Part shown: one piece after another, positions 52,865 through 61,749 of the stretch
Numbering within the stretch: the first letter of the stretch is position 1
Layout: every line of letters starts with the position of its first letter
Assembly: GCA_039808885.1 (NCBI GenBank)
Contig: JBDHTX010000010.1
Span: 58,343 to 122,342, forward strand
Length of the DNA stretch: 64,000 nucleotides
Reading direction: 5' to 3'
From: Dongia_A sp039808885
GTDB lineage: Bacteria > Pseudomonadota > Alphaproteobacteria > Dongiales > Dongiaceae
Notes under the pieces: generated by a model
The model's database searches: none
What the model was told of the DNA's origin: nothing
The model's input: only the letters and a program-made list of their open reading frames with translations
Position numbers and translations under genes: made by a program

Positions 52865-53887
52865 TCAGCCGGTGGGCGCTTCCGGCCGGATGAGGCCGGC
52901 GGCCTTCAGGTCCTTCCACAACGCCTTCGGCACGCGGGCGTTGAGATAGCCGACATTGGCGCGAATCTCGCCGGGCGCGGCGGCTCCGGGAATGACCGAC
53001 ACCACTTGCTTGTGGAAGAACGGGAAGTGCAGCGCCGCGACCGGCAGCTTGACCTTGTGCCGGCGGCAGACCGCCTCGATCGCCGCCACCCGCTCCAGGA
53101 CCGCCTTCGGCGCGCTGGAATAGTTGTAGTTGGCCCCCTTCTTCGCGCCGCGCGCCAGGATGCCGGAATTGTACGGCCCGCCGAGCACGATGCCGATGCC
53201 GCGCTGCACGCAGAGCGGCAGGAAGCTGTTGATCGATTCCTGCTCCAGCAAGGTGTAACGGCCGGCCAGGAGGAACAGGTCGAAATCGCCGCGCCTGGCC
53301 AGGATCTCGCAGACCGGCCACTCGTTCACCCCCGCGCCGAAGGCCTTGATCACCTTCTCGTCACGCAGCTTCAGCAGCGCGCGATAGCCGCCCTTCATCA
53401 GTTCTTCGACCCTGGCGTCCCGCGCCGCTTCGCTGCCATGATTGAAGACGTCGATGTCGTGCACGAACAGGATCTCGACGGAATCAAGGCCGAGCCGCTC
53501 CAGCGACGCTTCGAAGGAGCGCATCACCCCGTCATAGCCGTAGTCGTAGACCTCGCGCCGCGACGGGGTCGCGAAGAACTTGCCGATGCCGGTGCGCTGT
53601 TTCGGGTCGCAGGCCTGGAGCAGCCGCCCGACCTTGGTCGAGACCACGTAGTCCGACCGCTTCTTGCCACGGAGGAAATGATTGATCCGGGTTTCCGAGA
53701 GACCCAGCCCGTAGAGCGGCGCGGTATCGAAATAGCGCATGCCGGATTTCCACGCCGCTTCCAGCGTGTCCTGCGCCTGCTCCTCGCTGATCGCCTTGTA
53801 GAGATTGCCGAGCGGGGCCGAGCCGAAGCCGAGCCTGGAGAAGCGGATCTTGGCGCCCGACGGCGCGGTGAATGTCGTTGTCTTCAC
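52865..53887 (-). CDS. aldo/keto reductase (D-threo-aldose dehydrogenase-like)
   Basis: The 340-residue AKR has the catalytic tetrad visible as Asp/Tyr in RYFDTAPLYGLGLSETRI, Lys in YVVSTKVGRLLQ and His in EILFVHDIDVFNHG; the NADP loop is near FHKQVVSVIPGAAAPGEI. It resembles the D-threo-aldose 1-dehydrogenase / L-fucose dehydrogenase group. A GTG start at 53887 is preceded by AGAGGG. It is divergent from the FucU-ribokinase pair 107 bases away, which supports a fucose or pentose role. Confidence 0.9.
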   Translation of the reverse strand: MKTTTFTAPSGAKIRFSRLGFGSAPLGNLYKAISEEQAQDTLEAAWKSGMRYFDTAPLYGLGLSETRINHFLRGKKRSDYVVSTKVGRLLQACDPKQRTGIGKFFATPSRREVYDYGYDGVMRSFEASLERLGLDSVEILFVHDIDVFNHGSEAARDARVEELMKGGYRALLKLRDEKVIKAFGAGVNEWPVCEILARRGDFDLFLLAGRYTLLEQESINSFLPLCVQRGIGIVLGGPYNSGILARGAKKGANYNYSSAPKAVLERVAAIEAVCRRHKVKLPVAALHFPFFHKQVVSVIPGAAAPGEIRANVGYLNARVPKALWKDLKAAGLIRPEAPTG

Positions 53888-53994
53888 GCTGGCCCTCTTT
53901 TTCTGTCGCCGCTATCATTCCAAGGAGACGGCGCGGCGACAAGCCCCCTCGCGGCGAACAAGAAACCTTCCGGGACGGAAACGGAGAAGCCAGA

Positions 53995-54447
53995 ATGCTG
54001 AAGAACATCGACCCGCTGCTCAACGCGGATGTCCTCCATGCGCTTCGCGCCATGGGCCATGGCGACGAGCTGGTCATCTCCGACACCAATTTTCCCTCCG
54101 ATTCCGTCGCCCGCGACACCAAGATCGGCCGGCTGCTCTCGATCGCCAACGTCACGGCGGCCGATGCCGTCCGCGCCATCCTGTCGGTCATGCCCCTGGA
54201 CAACTTCGTCGATCACCCGGCCCTGCGCATGGAAATCGTCGGCAAGCCGAAAGAGATCCCCGAGGTTCAGCGCGAGGTGCAGAAGGTGATCAACAAGGCT
54301 GAGGGAAAAACCCTCACCATGGGCACGATCGAGCGCATGGCCTTCTACGAACGCGCACGCAAGGCCTATTGCGTCATCACCACGGGCGAGCGCCGGTTCT
54401 ACGGCTGCTTCATCCTGAAAAAGGGCGTCATCGGGCCCGAGGCCTAG
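53995..54447 (+). CDS. FucU/RbsD-family sugar mutarotase
   Basis: The 150-residue protein is of the RbsD/FucU family and closer to FucU. It shows LNADVLHALRAMGHGDELVI with the catalytic His, DTNFPSDSVARDT, and the C-terminal FYERARKAYCVITTGERRFY. It speeds interconversion of sugar anomers (L-fucose or ribose). GGAG lies about 8 bases before the ATG. It is followed 18 bases later by a ribokinase-like gene, so one transcript would make both the mutarotase and the kinase. Confidence 0.93.
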   Translation: MLKNIDPLLNADVLHALRAMGHGDELVISDTNFPSDSVARDTKIGRLLSIANVTAADAVRAILSVMPLDNFVDHPALRMEIVGKPKEIPEVQREVQKVINKAEGKTLTMGTIERMAFYERARKAYCVITTGERRFYGCFILKKGVIGPEA

Positions 54448-54465
54448 CGGAGCAGAGCGAGCGAC

Positions 54466-55386
54466 ATGGGCAAGGTGACCATCCTCGGCATCTTCGTGGC
54501 CGATCTGGCGTTCCGCGCGCCGCGCCCGCCCCAGATGGGCGAGACCATCATCGGTTCCGATTTCAAGATGGGCCCGGGCGGCAAAGGCTCCAACCAGGCG
54601 GTCGCCGCGGCGCGGGCCGGGGCGGACGTGACCTTCGTTTCCCGCCTCGGCCGCGACGCCTTCGGCCAGATCGCGCTGGCCACCTGGAAGGCGGAGAACA
54701 TCCGCACCGACAAGGTGACGCTGACCGGCGACCTGCCGACCGGGGCAGCCTACATCTTCGTCCAGGAGCAGACCGGCGAGAACTGCATCATCGTGGTCCC
54801 AGGTGCTGCCGGCGCCATCGGCACGGCCGATGTCGATCAGGCCGCGGCGGAGATCCGGGCCGCCAGGGTCTTCGTCACCCAGTTCGAACAGCCGATCCCG
54901 GCGGCGATGCACGGCCTGGACATCGCCCGCAAGGCCGGCGTCACGAGGGTGTTCAATCCCGCGCCGGCGGCGCCCCTGCCCGATGCGATCTATCCGTTCT
55001 GCGATTACATCACGCCCAATGAGACCGAGGCGTCGGCTCTGACCGGGATCGAGGTCACCGGGCTGGACAGCGCCAGGGCCGCCGCCGACCGCCTGCTGCA
55101 GCGGGGAGTCGGTACCGCGCTGATCACCCTGGGCGAGGCCGGCGCGCTCTACCACACGGCCGGGCAATCGGTCCTGGTGCCAGCCTTCGCCGCCGGCAAG
55201 GTGGTGGAGACCACCGGCGCCGGCGATGCCTTCAATGGCGGCTTCGCGGCGGCGCTGGCGGCCGGCCGCGCGCCGCTCGATGCCGTGCGCTTCGGCTGCG
55301 CCACGGCGGGCATCTCGGTGACCAGGCCGGGCACTGCGCCGTCGATGCCGAAGCTGGCGGAGATCGAGGCGCTGCTGGCGCGCTAG
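54466..55386 (+). CDS. ribokinase-like PfkB carbohydrate kinase
   Basis: The 306-residue PfkB kinase resembles ribokinase. It has the substrate lid motif GPGGKGSNQAVAAARAGADV, NPAPAAPLPDAIYPFCDY, ITPNETEASALTGI and the catalytic TTGAGDAFNGGFAAALA. It phosphorylates ribose or a related sugar at C5. It is 18 bases downstream of the FucU-like mutarotase and convergent with the creatininase-family gene. The exact sugar is uncertain, so rbsK is not assigned. Confidence 0.92.
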   Translation: MGKVTILGIFVADLAFRAPRPPQMGETIIGSDFKMGPGGKGSNQAVAAARAGADVTFVSRLGRDAFGQIALATWKAENIRTDKVTLTGDLPTGAAYIFVQEQTGENCIIVVPGAAGAIGTADVDQAAAEIRAARVFVTQFEQPIPAAMHGLDIARKAGVTRVFNPAPAAPLPDAIYPFCDYITPNETEASALTGIEVTGLDSARAAADRLLQRGVGTALITLGEAGALYHTAGQSVLVPAFAAGKVVETTGAGDAFNGGFAAALAAGRAPLDAVRFGCATAGISVTRPGTAPSMPKLAEIEALLAR

Positions 55387-55389
55387 GAA

Positions 55390-56208
55390 TCAGCGCGCCT
55401 TGCGCCGGGCTGCCTTCTTCCGCGCGGGCGCCGGCTTGGCCAGGGCGGCGGCCTTCTTGCGCCCGCCGCCGAGCCCCATGACGTCCCGCATCTGCGCGAG
55501 GATCAGGTCCACGCCCCGTCGGCCCGTCGCGGCGGAGGCCTGCTTGGCCGTGCGGGTGAACCATTGCTTGGCGGAGAACCGACCCATGTCGACGCCTTCG
55601 GGGCAGAGCTCCAGCATCAGCGACGTCTCGCCCTCGCCCGCATGGTCGAAGGGGAACTGCTTGATCGCCGCGCCGTTCAGCAGCGGATGCACCTGGATCC
55701 AGTTGAAGGGATCGGCCGATTCCGCCTGCTTGGCGTAGTAGCCGGCCATCGACGCATCGCCCCACCAGCCCTCGCCGCGCTCCTGCTCCAGGAAGGCGAA
55801 GATCGCCTGGCGCGCCGCCAGCTTGAACGCCAGGTCCGTCGGCATGCCGGCGGCGAAATTCTCCGTCTGGTGATGGATGAAGCCGTGGACGTTGCGAAAC
55901 CCGATCTTCAGCAGGGACGCGAACAGCGACTGGGCGAAGGGTAGCAGCCGGTCCGCCGGCACGTCGACCGTGCCATTGCCGGCCGGCCCGGCGACCGCAT
56001 GGCTCGACGCCCCATAGTAGAACGGCGGCAGGATGACGATATCGGCTTCCCGTTCGAGCCGGTCGAGAACCCGGGTGACGGCCAGCGTGTCCATGCCGAC
56101 GGCAAGGTGCTCGCCATGATATTCCAGCACGCCCAGCGGCAGGATCACCGGCCAGTTTTCCGCGATCGCGCGGCGGATCTGGTGCGGCAGCATGAGTTCG
56201 TAGCGCAT
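55390..56208 (-). CDS. creatininase-family amidohydrolase with Lys/Ala-rich tail
   Basis: The 272-residue enzyme has the creatininase metal-binding residues in LPLGVLEYHGEHLAVGMDTL (Glu, His, Asp), GFIHHQTENFAAG (His pair) and HAGEGETSLMLELCP (His, Glu). Related enzymes hydrolyse cyclic amides, formamidopyrimidines or sugar-linked amides. The last 25 residues (GGRKKAAALAKP, then PARKKAARRKAR) form a strongly basic tail not usual for the family and resembling histone-like nucleic-acid-binding tails. The ATG at 56208 was chosen by family alignment. It is divergent from the UgpC-like ATPase 171 bases away. Confidence 0.88.
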   Translation of the reverse strand: MRYELMLPHQIRRAIAENWPVILPLGVLEYHGEHLAVGMDTLAVTRVLDRLEREADIVILPPFYYGASSHAVAGPAGNGTVDVPADRLLPFAQSLFASLLKIGFRNVHGFIHHQTENFAAGMPTDLAFKLAARQAIFAFLEQERGEGWWGDASMAGYYAKQAESADPFNWIQVHPLLNGAAIKQFPFDHAGEGETSLMLELCPEGVDMGRFSAKQWFTRTAKQASAATGRRGVDLILAQMRDVMGLGGGRKKAAALAKPAPARKKAARRKAR

Positions 56209-56379
56209 GGCGTAGACTCCCAGGGGCCGCGGCCCCTCCCCCTCGACGTTCCGGAATGCTTGCCGTAGTCTTGCGCCCAGCCCATGCAAAAGCCAGGGCC
56301 AAAAGACATGCCCGGCGGATCGGGCGAGACCCGCAGGTCTCGCCCCCAGCCATGGGCGGGAACAGGGACGGAGCAAGGC

Positions 56380-57441
<1,062 letters not shown>

Positions 57442-57552
57442 CGCCGGGCGGCACTCGCGGCGGGCGGGCGCGCTCGGCGGACAGGCCGTTATGGCGCGAT
57501 CAATGCTGCATTGCACTCTCGGCACGCGCGCCGGCCGACCGGCGGCGCTTGA

Positions 57553-57581
57553 TTGACAACAAGATTCGCTGTTTGCATACT
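57553..57581 (+). promoter_or_regulatory. sigma-70 promoter for the third ABC operon
   Basis: TTGACA (57553-57558) and CATACT (57576-57581) are separated by exactly 17 bases. The -35 is perfect and the -10 matches at four of six. The start would lie near 57588, leaving a leader of about 200 bases before the binding-protein ATG. Confidence 0.6.
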
Positions 57582-57667
57582 TGTCCGCGCGTCCTACGAG
57601 AACACAAAGTTGTGCCAGTGGACCGCCGGAGACTCATGAGCTGATTGCAAGCTGTCGTGGGCCCATC

Positions 57668-57686
57668 CCTGATCCGGGTGATCAGG
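57668..57686. promoter_or_regulatory. inverted repeat in the leader, candidate operator or hairpin
   Basis: CCTGATC (57668-57674) and GATCAGG (57680-57686) flank CGGGT. The 7-base repeat lies about 80 bases downstream of the predicted start and 99 bases before the ATG. The rest of the 344-bp intergenic region shows no coding frame. Confidence 0.35.
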
Positions 57687-57785
57687 CCATTCCATGATAT
57701 GCCGGAACTTCACTTGCAGTCCTAGGTCACGGCCGCACGGTACAACGTTTCATTGGCGCGGGCGCTTCAGGGGAGGAAAGACGAA

Positions 57786-59474
57786 ATGAAAGTCGAAATC
57801 TATAATCTGCTCAGCCGTCGCACCGTGCTGAAGGGCGGCGCCGCCGTGACCGCGCTGGCGATCGCCGGCTGCGGCGAGGAGAAGAAGGAAGAAAGCGCCT
57901 CGACCGAAGCCGCACCCGCTGCGGCGCCAGCACCGGCCGAGGCCCCGGCGGGCGACCTGCGTAAGCAGTTGCTGCAGATCCCGGGCGTCGGCAAGGGCTC
58001 CCCGACGGATGCCGACTGGCAGAAGGTCGGCGAGCTTTGCCTGGGCGCCACCAAAGCCAATGTCGCCGAGGGCGAGTTCAAGGGGGTCGAGCTGACCTTC
58101 ATGGGGCTCAACAACCAGAACCTCCACAATCTGCTGTTCCGCGGCTTCCTGAAGCCGTGGGAGGCCTATACCGGCGCTAAGATCAACTGGATCGACCTGG
58201 CTCAGGCCGACTACAACGGCCGCCTGCAGCAGGCGATCGCGACCGGCACCGTCGATTTCGACATCATCGAGATGGGCGCGCCCTTCGAGGGCGACGTCTG
58301 CGGCAAGGGCCTGGCCTCGGAAATGCCCGACTGGGTCAAGAAGCAGATCGAGATGGACGACTATGTCGGCTATCTGAAGGCCCCGGTCGGCACCTGGAAC
58401 GGCAAGACCTATCGCATCTCCATCGACGGCGACTGCCACAACTTCAACTACCGCACCGACTACTTCGCCGATGCGGATCTGGCCGCTGCCTGGAAGGCCG
58501 AAGGCCATCAGGGCGAATGGGCGGTGCCGACCACCTGGCAGAAGGTCCAGGAGGTCACCAAGTTCCTCAAGGGCAAGAAGATCGGCGGCAAGGACGCCTA
58601 TGGCTATCTCGACCCGATCAAGGGCTGGGGCGGCTTCGGCTTCTACTTCCTCGGCAGCCGCGCCACCGCCTATGCCAAGCATCCGGACGACAAGGCCTGG
58701 CTGTTCGACCCCGACACCATGAAGCCGCGCATCAACAACCCGGCCTGGGTCCGCGCGATCCAGGACGTGATCGACGCGCTGCCCTCGGAGCCGGCCGACC
58801 AGCTCAACGCCGATCCCGGCACCACCGGCTTCCAGCAGTTCCTGGCCGGCACCGGCTCGATGCTGTCCTGGTGGGGCGACATCGGCTCGAACGCGAAGAC
58901 CAATGACAGCTCCGTCATCGGCGACGTCTGCGGCTTCTCGATCCTGCCGGGCTCGGACGACGTCTACAATTCGAAGACCGGCCAGTGGGACAAGCTGGCG
59001 AGCGGCCCGAACTTCGCGCCCAACATGGCCTATATCGGCTGGGGTGTGTATGTGATGGCCCGTGTCGACAGCGACGCGAAGAAGCAGAAGGCGGCGTGGA
59101 GCGCCGCGGCGCATCTCGGCGGCAAGGACATCTCGCTGTGGTGCGCGGCCTATCCGTCGGGCTTCCAGCCTTATCGCAACAGCCACTTCAACATCCCGGA
59201 ATGGGTCGGCGCCGGCTACGACGAGGCTTTCATCAAGTCGTATCTGGATTCCGAGGCCAATTCCTACAACCACCCGAACGCGGCCATCGAGCCCCGCATC
59301 CCCGGCATCTTCCAGTACTACAGCGTGGCCGAGGACGAGCTCTCGAAGATCTGGGCCGGCGGATCGGATGCCCAGACCGGCGCCGACAAGATCGCCGCCG
59401 CCTGGGAGAAGATCACCGACGAGATCGGTCGCGACAAGCAGATCGAGCTCTACAAGGCGTCGCTCGGCCTCTAG
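57786..59474 (+). CDS. ABC transporter solute-binding lipoprotein with Tat-type signal (CUT1)
   Basis: The 562-residue binding protein begins with a twin-arginine signal (LSRRTVLKGGAAV) that runs into a lipobox-like LAIAGC (Cys about residue 23). It is therefore probably exported folded and lipid-anchored, in contrast to the Sec-exported binding proteins elsewhere in the window. An Ala/Pro-rich linker (APAAAPAPAEAPAG) follows, and then a large family 1 binding domain (GVELTFMGLNNQNLHNLLFR, DFDIIEMGAPFEGDVCGKGL, SWWGDIGSNAKTND, NMAYIGWGVYVMARVD). GGGGAGGAAAGACG precedes the ATG. It is followed by permease genes. Ligand unknown; a large one is likely. Confidence 0.9.
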   Translation: MKVEIYNLLSRRTVLKGGAAVTALAIAGCGEEKKEESASTEAAPAAAPAPAEAPAGDLRKQLLQIPGVGKGSPTDADWQKVGELCLGATKANVAEGEFKGVELTFMGLNNQNLHNLLFRGFLKPWEAYTGAKINWIDLAQADYNGRLQQAIATGTVDFDIIEMGAPFEGDVCGKGLASEMPDWVKKQIEMDDYVGYLKAPVGTWNGKTYRISIDGDCHNFNYRTDYFADADLAAAWKAEGHQGEWAVPTTWQKVQEVTKFLKGKKIGGKDAYGYLDPIKGWGGFGFYFLGSRATAYAKHPDDKAWLFDPDTMKPRINNPAWVRAIQDVIDALPSEPADQLNADPGTTGFQQFLAGTGSMLSWWGDIGSNAKTNDSSVIGDVCGFSILPGSDDVYNSKTGQWDKLASGPNFAPNMAYIGWGVYVMARVDSDAKKQKAAWSAAAHLGGKDISLWCAAYPSGFQPYRNSHFNIPEWVGAGYDEAFIKSYLDSEANSYNHPNAAIEPRIPGIFQYYSVAEDELSKIWAGGSDAQTGADKIAAAWEKITDEIGRDKQIELYKASLGL

Positions 59475-59499
59475 GCCGACGACGAACCTCCTTCCTGTC

Positions 59500-59528
59500 G
59501 ACCGGTGGCGCGGAATGCGCCGCCGGTC
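59500..59528 (+). terminator. intercistronic hairpin after the binding-protein gene
   Basis: A 12-bp stem (59500-59511 with 59517-59528, one G-T wobble) and a 5-base loop GGAAT lies 25 bases after the binding-protein stop. A GTG at 59505 that could start the permease falls inside this stem and is therefore an unlikely start. Confidence 0.7.
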
Positions 59529-59576
59529 CATGGATTTCCCGCGATCGCGCAGCCAAGACGGACGGACGAACGCACC

Positions 59577-60683
59577 TTGCCGACGGCCATTTCGCCATCA
59601 CCGGGCCTTCGCGTCGCCGGCGCCGAAACGGCCCGGCGCAACAAGGGGACCCGCCTGATCGCAGGTGCGACGATTGCGTTCGCCGTCCTTGTCCTGGCGC
59701 AGGCGCTCTACAAGTTCGAATTGCTCCCTTTTGGCTTCGAGACCTGGCAGCCCGTGGCTCTCGCCTATGTCGCCTGGGGCGTCGCCCTCGGCCTGGGCAT
59801 GGTCTGGAAATACGGCAATGAGGGGCACAAGTCCCTCTTCGTCCTGCCGGCGATCCTGTTCACCGTGGCGATGGTCATCTTCCCGACCTTTTTCGGGCTC
59901 TACATCGCCTTCACCGACTGGAACCTGAGTTCCTTCGAGGGCCGGCGCTTCAGCGGGCTGAAGAACCTCTATGCCCTGTTCGCCGACCCCTATTACTGGA
60001 ACGCGCTCGCCAACATGGTCTTCTACGTGGCGACGGTGTTCGTGCAATACGCCATCGCCTTCGGCCTCGCCCTGCTGTTGAATGCCGAGATCCGCGCCCG
60101 CAAGTTCTTCCGCGTCGCCTTCCTGCTGCCCTTCATGCTGAGCCCGGTGGCGGTGAGCTGGATGATCGGCAAGTCGCTGATGGAATACAGCTACGGACCG
60201 GTGGCCACGCTGGCGCGCCACCTGGGCTGGGACAATCCGGCCTTCTTCACCACGCCCTGGATCGCCAAGTTCAGCATCGCCATCATGGATGCCTGGGTGT
60301 GGATCCCCTTCATCATGATCATGCTGCTGGCGGGCCTGCAGGCCCTGCCCAAGGAGCTGTCGGAAGCGGCCAAGGTGGACGGCGCCACCAAGTGGCAGAG
60401 CTTCTGGCAGATCACCTTCCCGCTCATGCTGCCGGTCAGCGTCACCGCGATCGTGCTGCGCATCATCTTCCAGCTGAAACTGGCGGACATCGTCATCAAC
60501 GTGACGTCCGGCGGCCCGGGCGGCGCCACCGACACGGTCTCGTCCTTCATCTTCCGCGAATACCGCGACCGCTCCAATGTCGGCTACGGCACGATGCTGG
60601 CGGAGTTCTATCTCGTCCTCATCATCATTTTCATCACCCTGCTGCTGAACCTCGTCAGCCGCTGGATGAAGCGCATGCAATGA
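59577..60683 (+). CDS. CUT1 ABC transporter permease (MalF-like)
   Basis: The protein has six to eight hydrophobic helices (LIAGATIAFAVLVLAQALYK, FVLPAILFTVAMVIFPTFFG, and others) and the EAA loop LSEAAKVDGATKWQSFWQITFP. The start is uncertain. The frame is open from a GTG at 59505, but that GTG lies inside the intercistronic hairpin. The TTG at 59577 (368 residues) is preferred here, although its ribosome-binding site is weak. It overlaps the next permease by ATGA and forms the channel with it. Confidence 0.88.
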   Translation: MPTAISPSPGLRVAGAETARRNKGTRLIAGATIAFAVLVLAQALYKFELLPFGFETWQPVALAYVAWGVALGLGMVWKYGNEGHKSLFVLPAILFTVAMVIFPTFFGLYIAFTDWNLSSFEGRRFSGLKNLYALFADPYYWNALANMVFYVATVFVQYAIAFGLALLLNAEIRARKFFRVAFLLPFMLSPVAVSWMIGKSLMEYSYGPVATLARHLGWDNPAFFTTPWIAKFSIAIMDAWVWIPFIMIMLLAGLQALPKELSEAAKVDGATKWQSFWQITFPLMLPVSVTAIVLRIIFQLKLADIVINVTSGGPGGATDTVSSFIFREYRDRSNVGYGTMLAEFYLVLIIIFITLLLNLVSRWMKRMQ

Positions 60684-61585
60684 CCCAGGGCCAGCCGCAC
60701 AATTCGACTGTCCGGATGCGCCGCATGGCCGGCAAGGTCGCGATCTATGCCCTGCTGATCGCCTGGGCCTTCGTTTCGCTGTTCCCGATCTACTGGACCT
60801 TCTCGACCTCGTTCAAGACCGCGGTCAACGTGACCCAGGGCCATCTCGTGCCCTGGGTGGATTTCATGCCGGACTGGAAGGGCTGGCGCTCGCTCGGCCT
60901 GTCGCCCGACACGATCTTCGAGACCTCGACCGTGCGCGAGGAGTTCCTCAAGCGCTTCGAGAACAGCATCATCGCCTCGCTTTGCGCCTCCGCCCTGGCC
61001 GTGGTCATCGGCGCCTGCGCCGCCTATGGCCTCAGCCGTTTCGACTACAAGTTCGGCTGGATGAAGAACAAGGACATCTCGTTCTTCTTCCTGTCCCAGC
61101 TGATCCTGCCGCCGGTGGTCCTGGCGATGCCGTTCCTGGTGCTCTACAAGGAGCTAGCGTTCCTCGACACGCGGATCGGCCTCATCCTGCTCTACACCCT
61201 GATGGTGCTGCCGATCGTCATCTGGATCATGCGCGACCAGTTCGACACGATCCCGATCGAGCTGGAGCAGGCGGCGCTGGTCGATGGCTGCTCGGTCTGG
61301 GGCGCGTTCCTGCGCATCGTGCTGCCGATCGCCCTTCCCGGCATGGTGGCGGCCTTCATCCTCTCGGTCATCCTGTGCTGGAACGAGTATTTCTTCGCCG
61401 CCCTGCTCACCAGCACCAACGCCAAGACCCTGCCGGTCATGGTCGCCAGCCAGACCGGCTCGCAGGGCATCAGCTGGTGGTCGATGGCGGCGCTCTCCGC
61501 CGCCGCCATCGCGCCGTTGATCGTGATCGGCATTTCGCTGGAGCGCTATATCGTCAAGGGGCTTACCGCCGGCTCGGTGAAGTAG
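60680..61585 (+). CDS. CUT1 ABC transporter permease (MalG-like)
   Basis: The 301-residue permease has six predicted helices starting KVAIYALLIAWAFVSLFPIY. It has the EAA loop LEQAALVDGCSVWGAFLRIVLP and the C-terminal ERYIVKGLTAGSVK. The ATG at 60680 overlaps the stop of the first permease. It completes the UgpC-like ATPase, Tat lipoprotein and MalF-like set. The next gene (L,D-transpeptidase) is 164 bases away and is probably separate. Confidence 0.93.
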   Translation: MTQGQPHNSTVRMRRMAGKVAIYALLIAWAFVSLFPIYWTFSTSFKTAVNVTQGHLVPWVDFMPDWKGWRSLGLSPDTIFETSTVREEFLKRFENSIIASLCASALAVVIGACAAYGLSRFDYKFGWMKNKDISFFFLSQLILPPVVLAMPFLVLYKELAFLDTRIGLILLYTLMVLPIVIWIMRDQFDTIPIELEQAALVDGCSVWGAFLRIVLPIALPGMVAAFILSVILCWNEYFFAALLTSTNAKTLPVMVASQTGSQGISWWSMAALSAAAIAPLIVIGISLERYIVKGLTAGSVK

Positions 61586-61749
61586 GCGCGCCGAACGGCT
61601 CCGGTCGACGCCAGCGACAAAAAGGCGCAGCCGCGAAAGGATGGCGCGCGCCATCCGTTTCCCTGAGGCCCGATCCGCGCCTTGACTGTTCAGGCGCATG
61701 ACCTCAAATCAGGTGCTGAACTATCGGCGCCACCGCCGGGCGGACTATC

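Noticed and set aside
57750..59531. 593-codon minus-strand frame opposite the Tat-type binding protein
   Set aside because: The plus-strand protein has a signal, lipobox and family motifs. The antisense frame has a low-complexity, Leu/Ala/Gly-rich composition.
59505..59576. N-terminal extension of the MalF-like permease from GTG 59505
   Set aside because: The GTG lies in a 12-bp intercistronic stem and has no ribosome-binding site; the extension is basic and lacks permease similarity.
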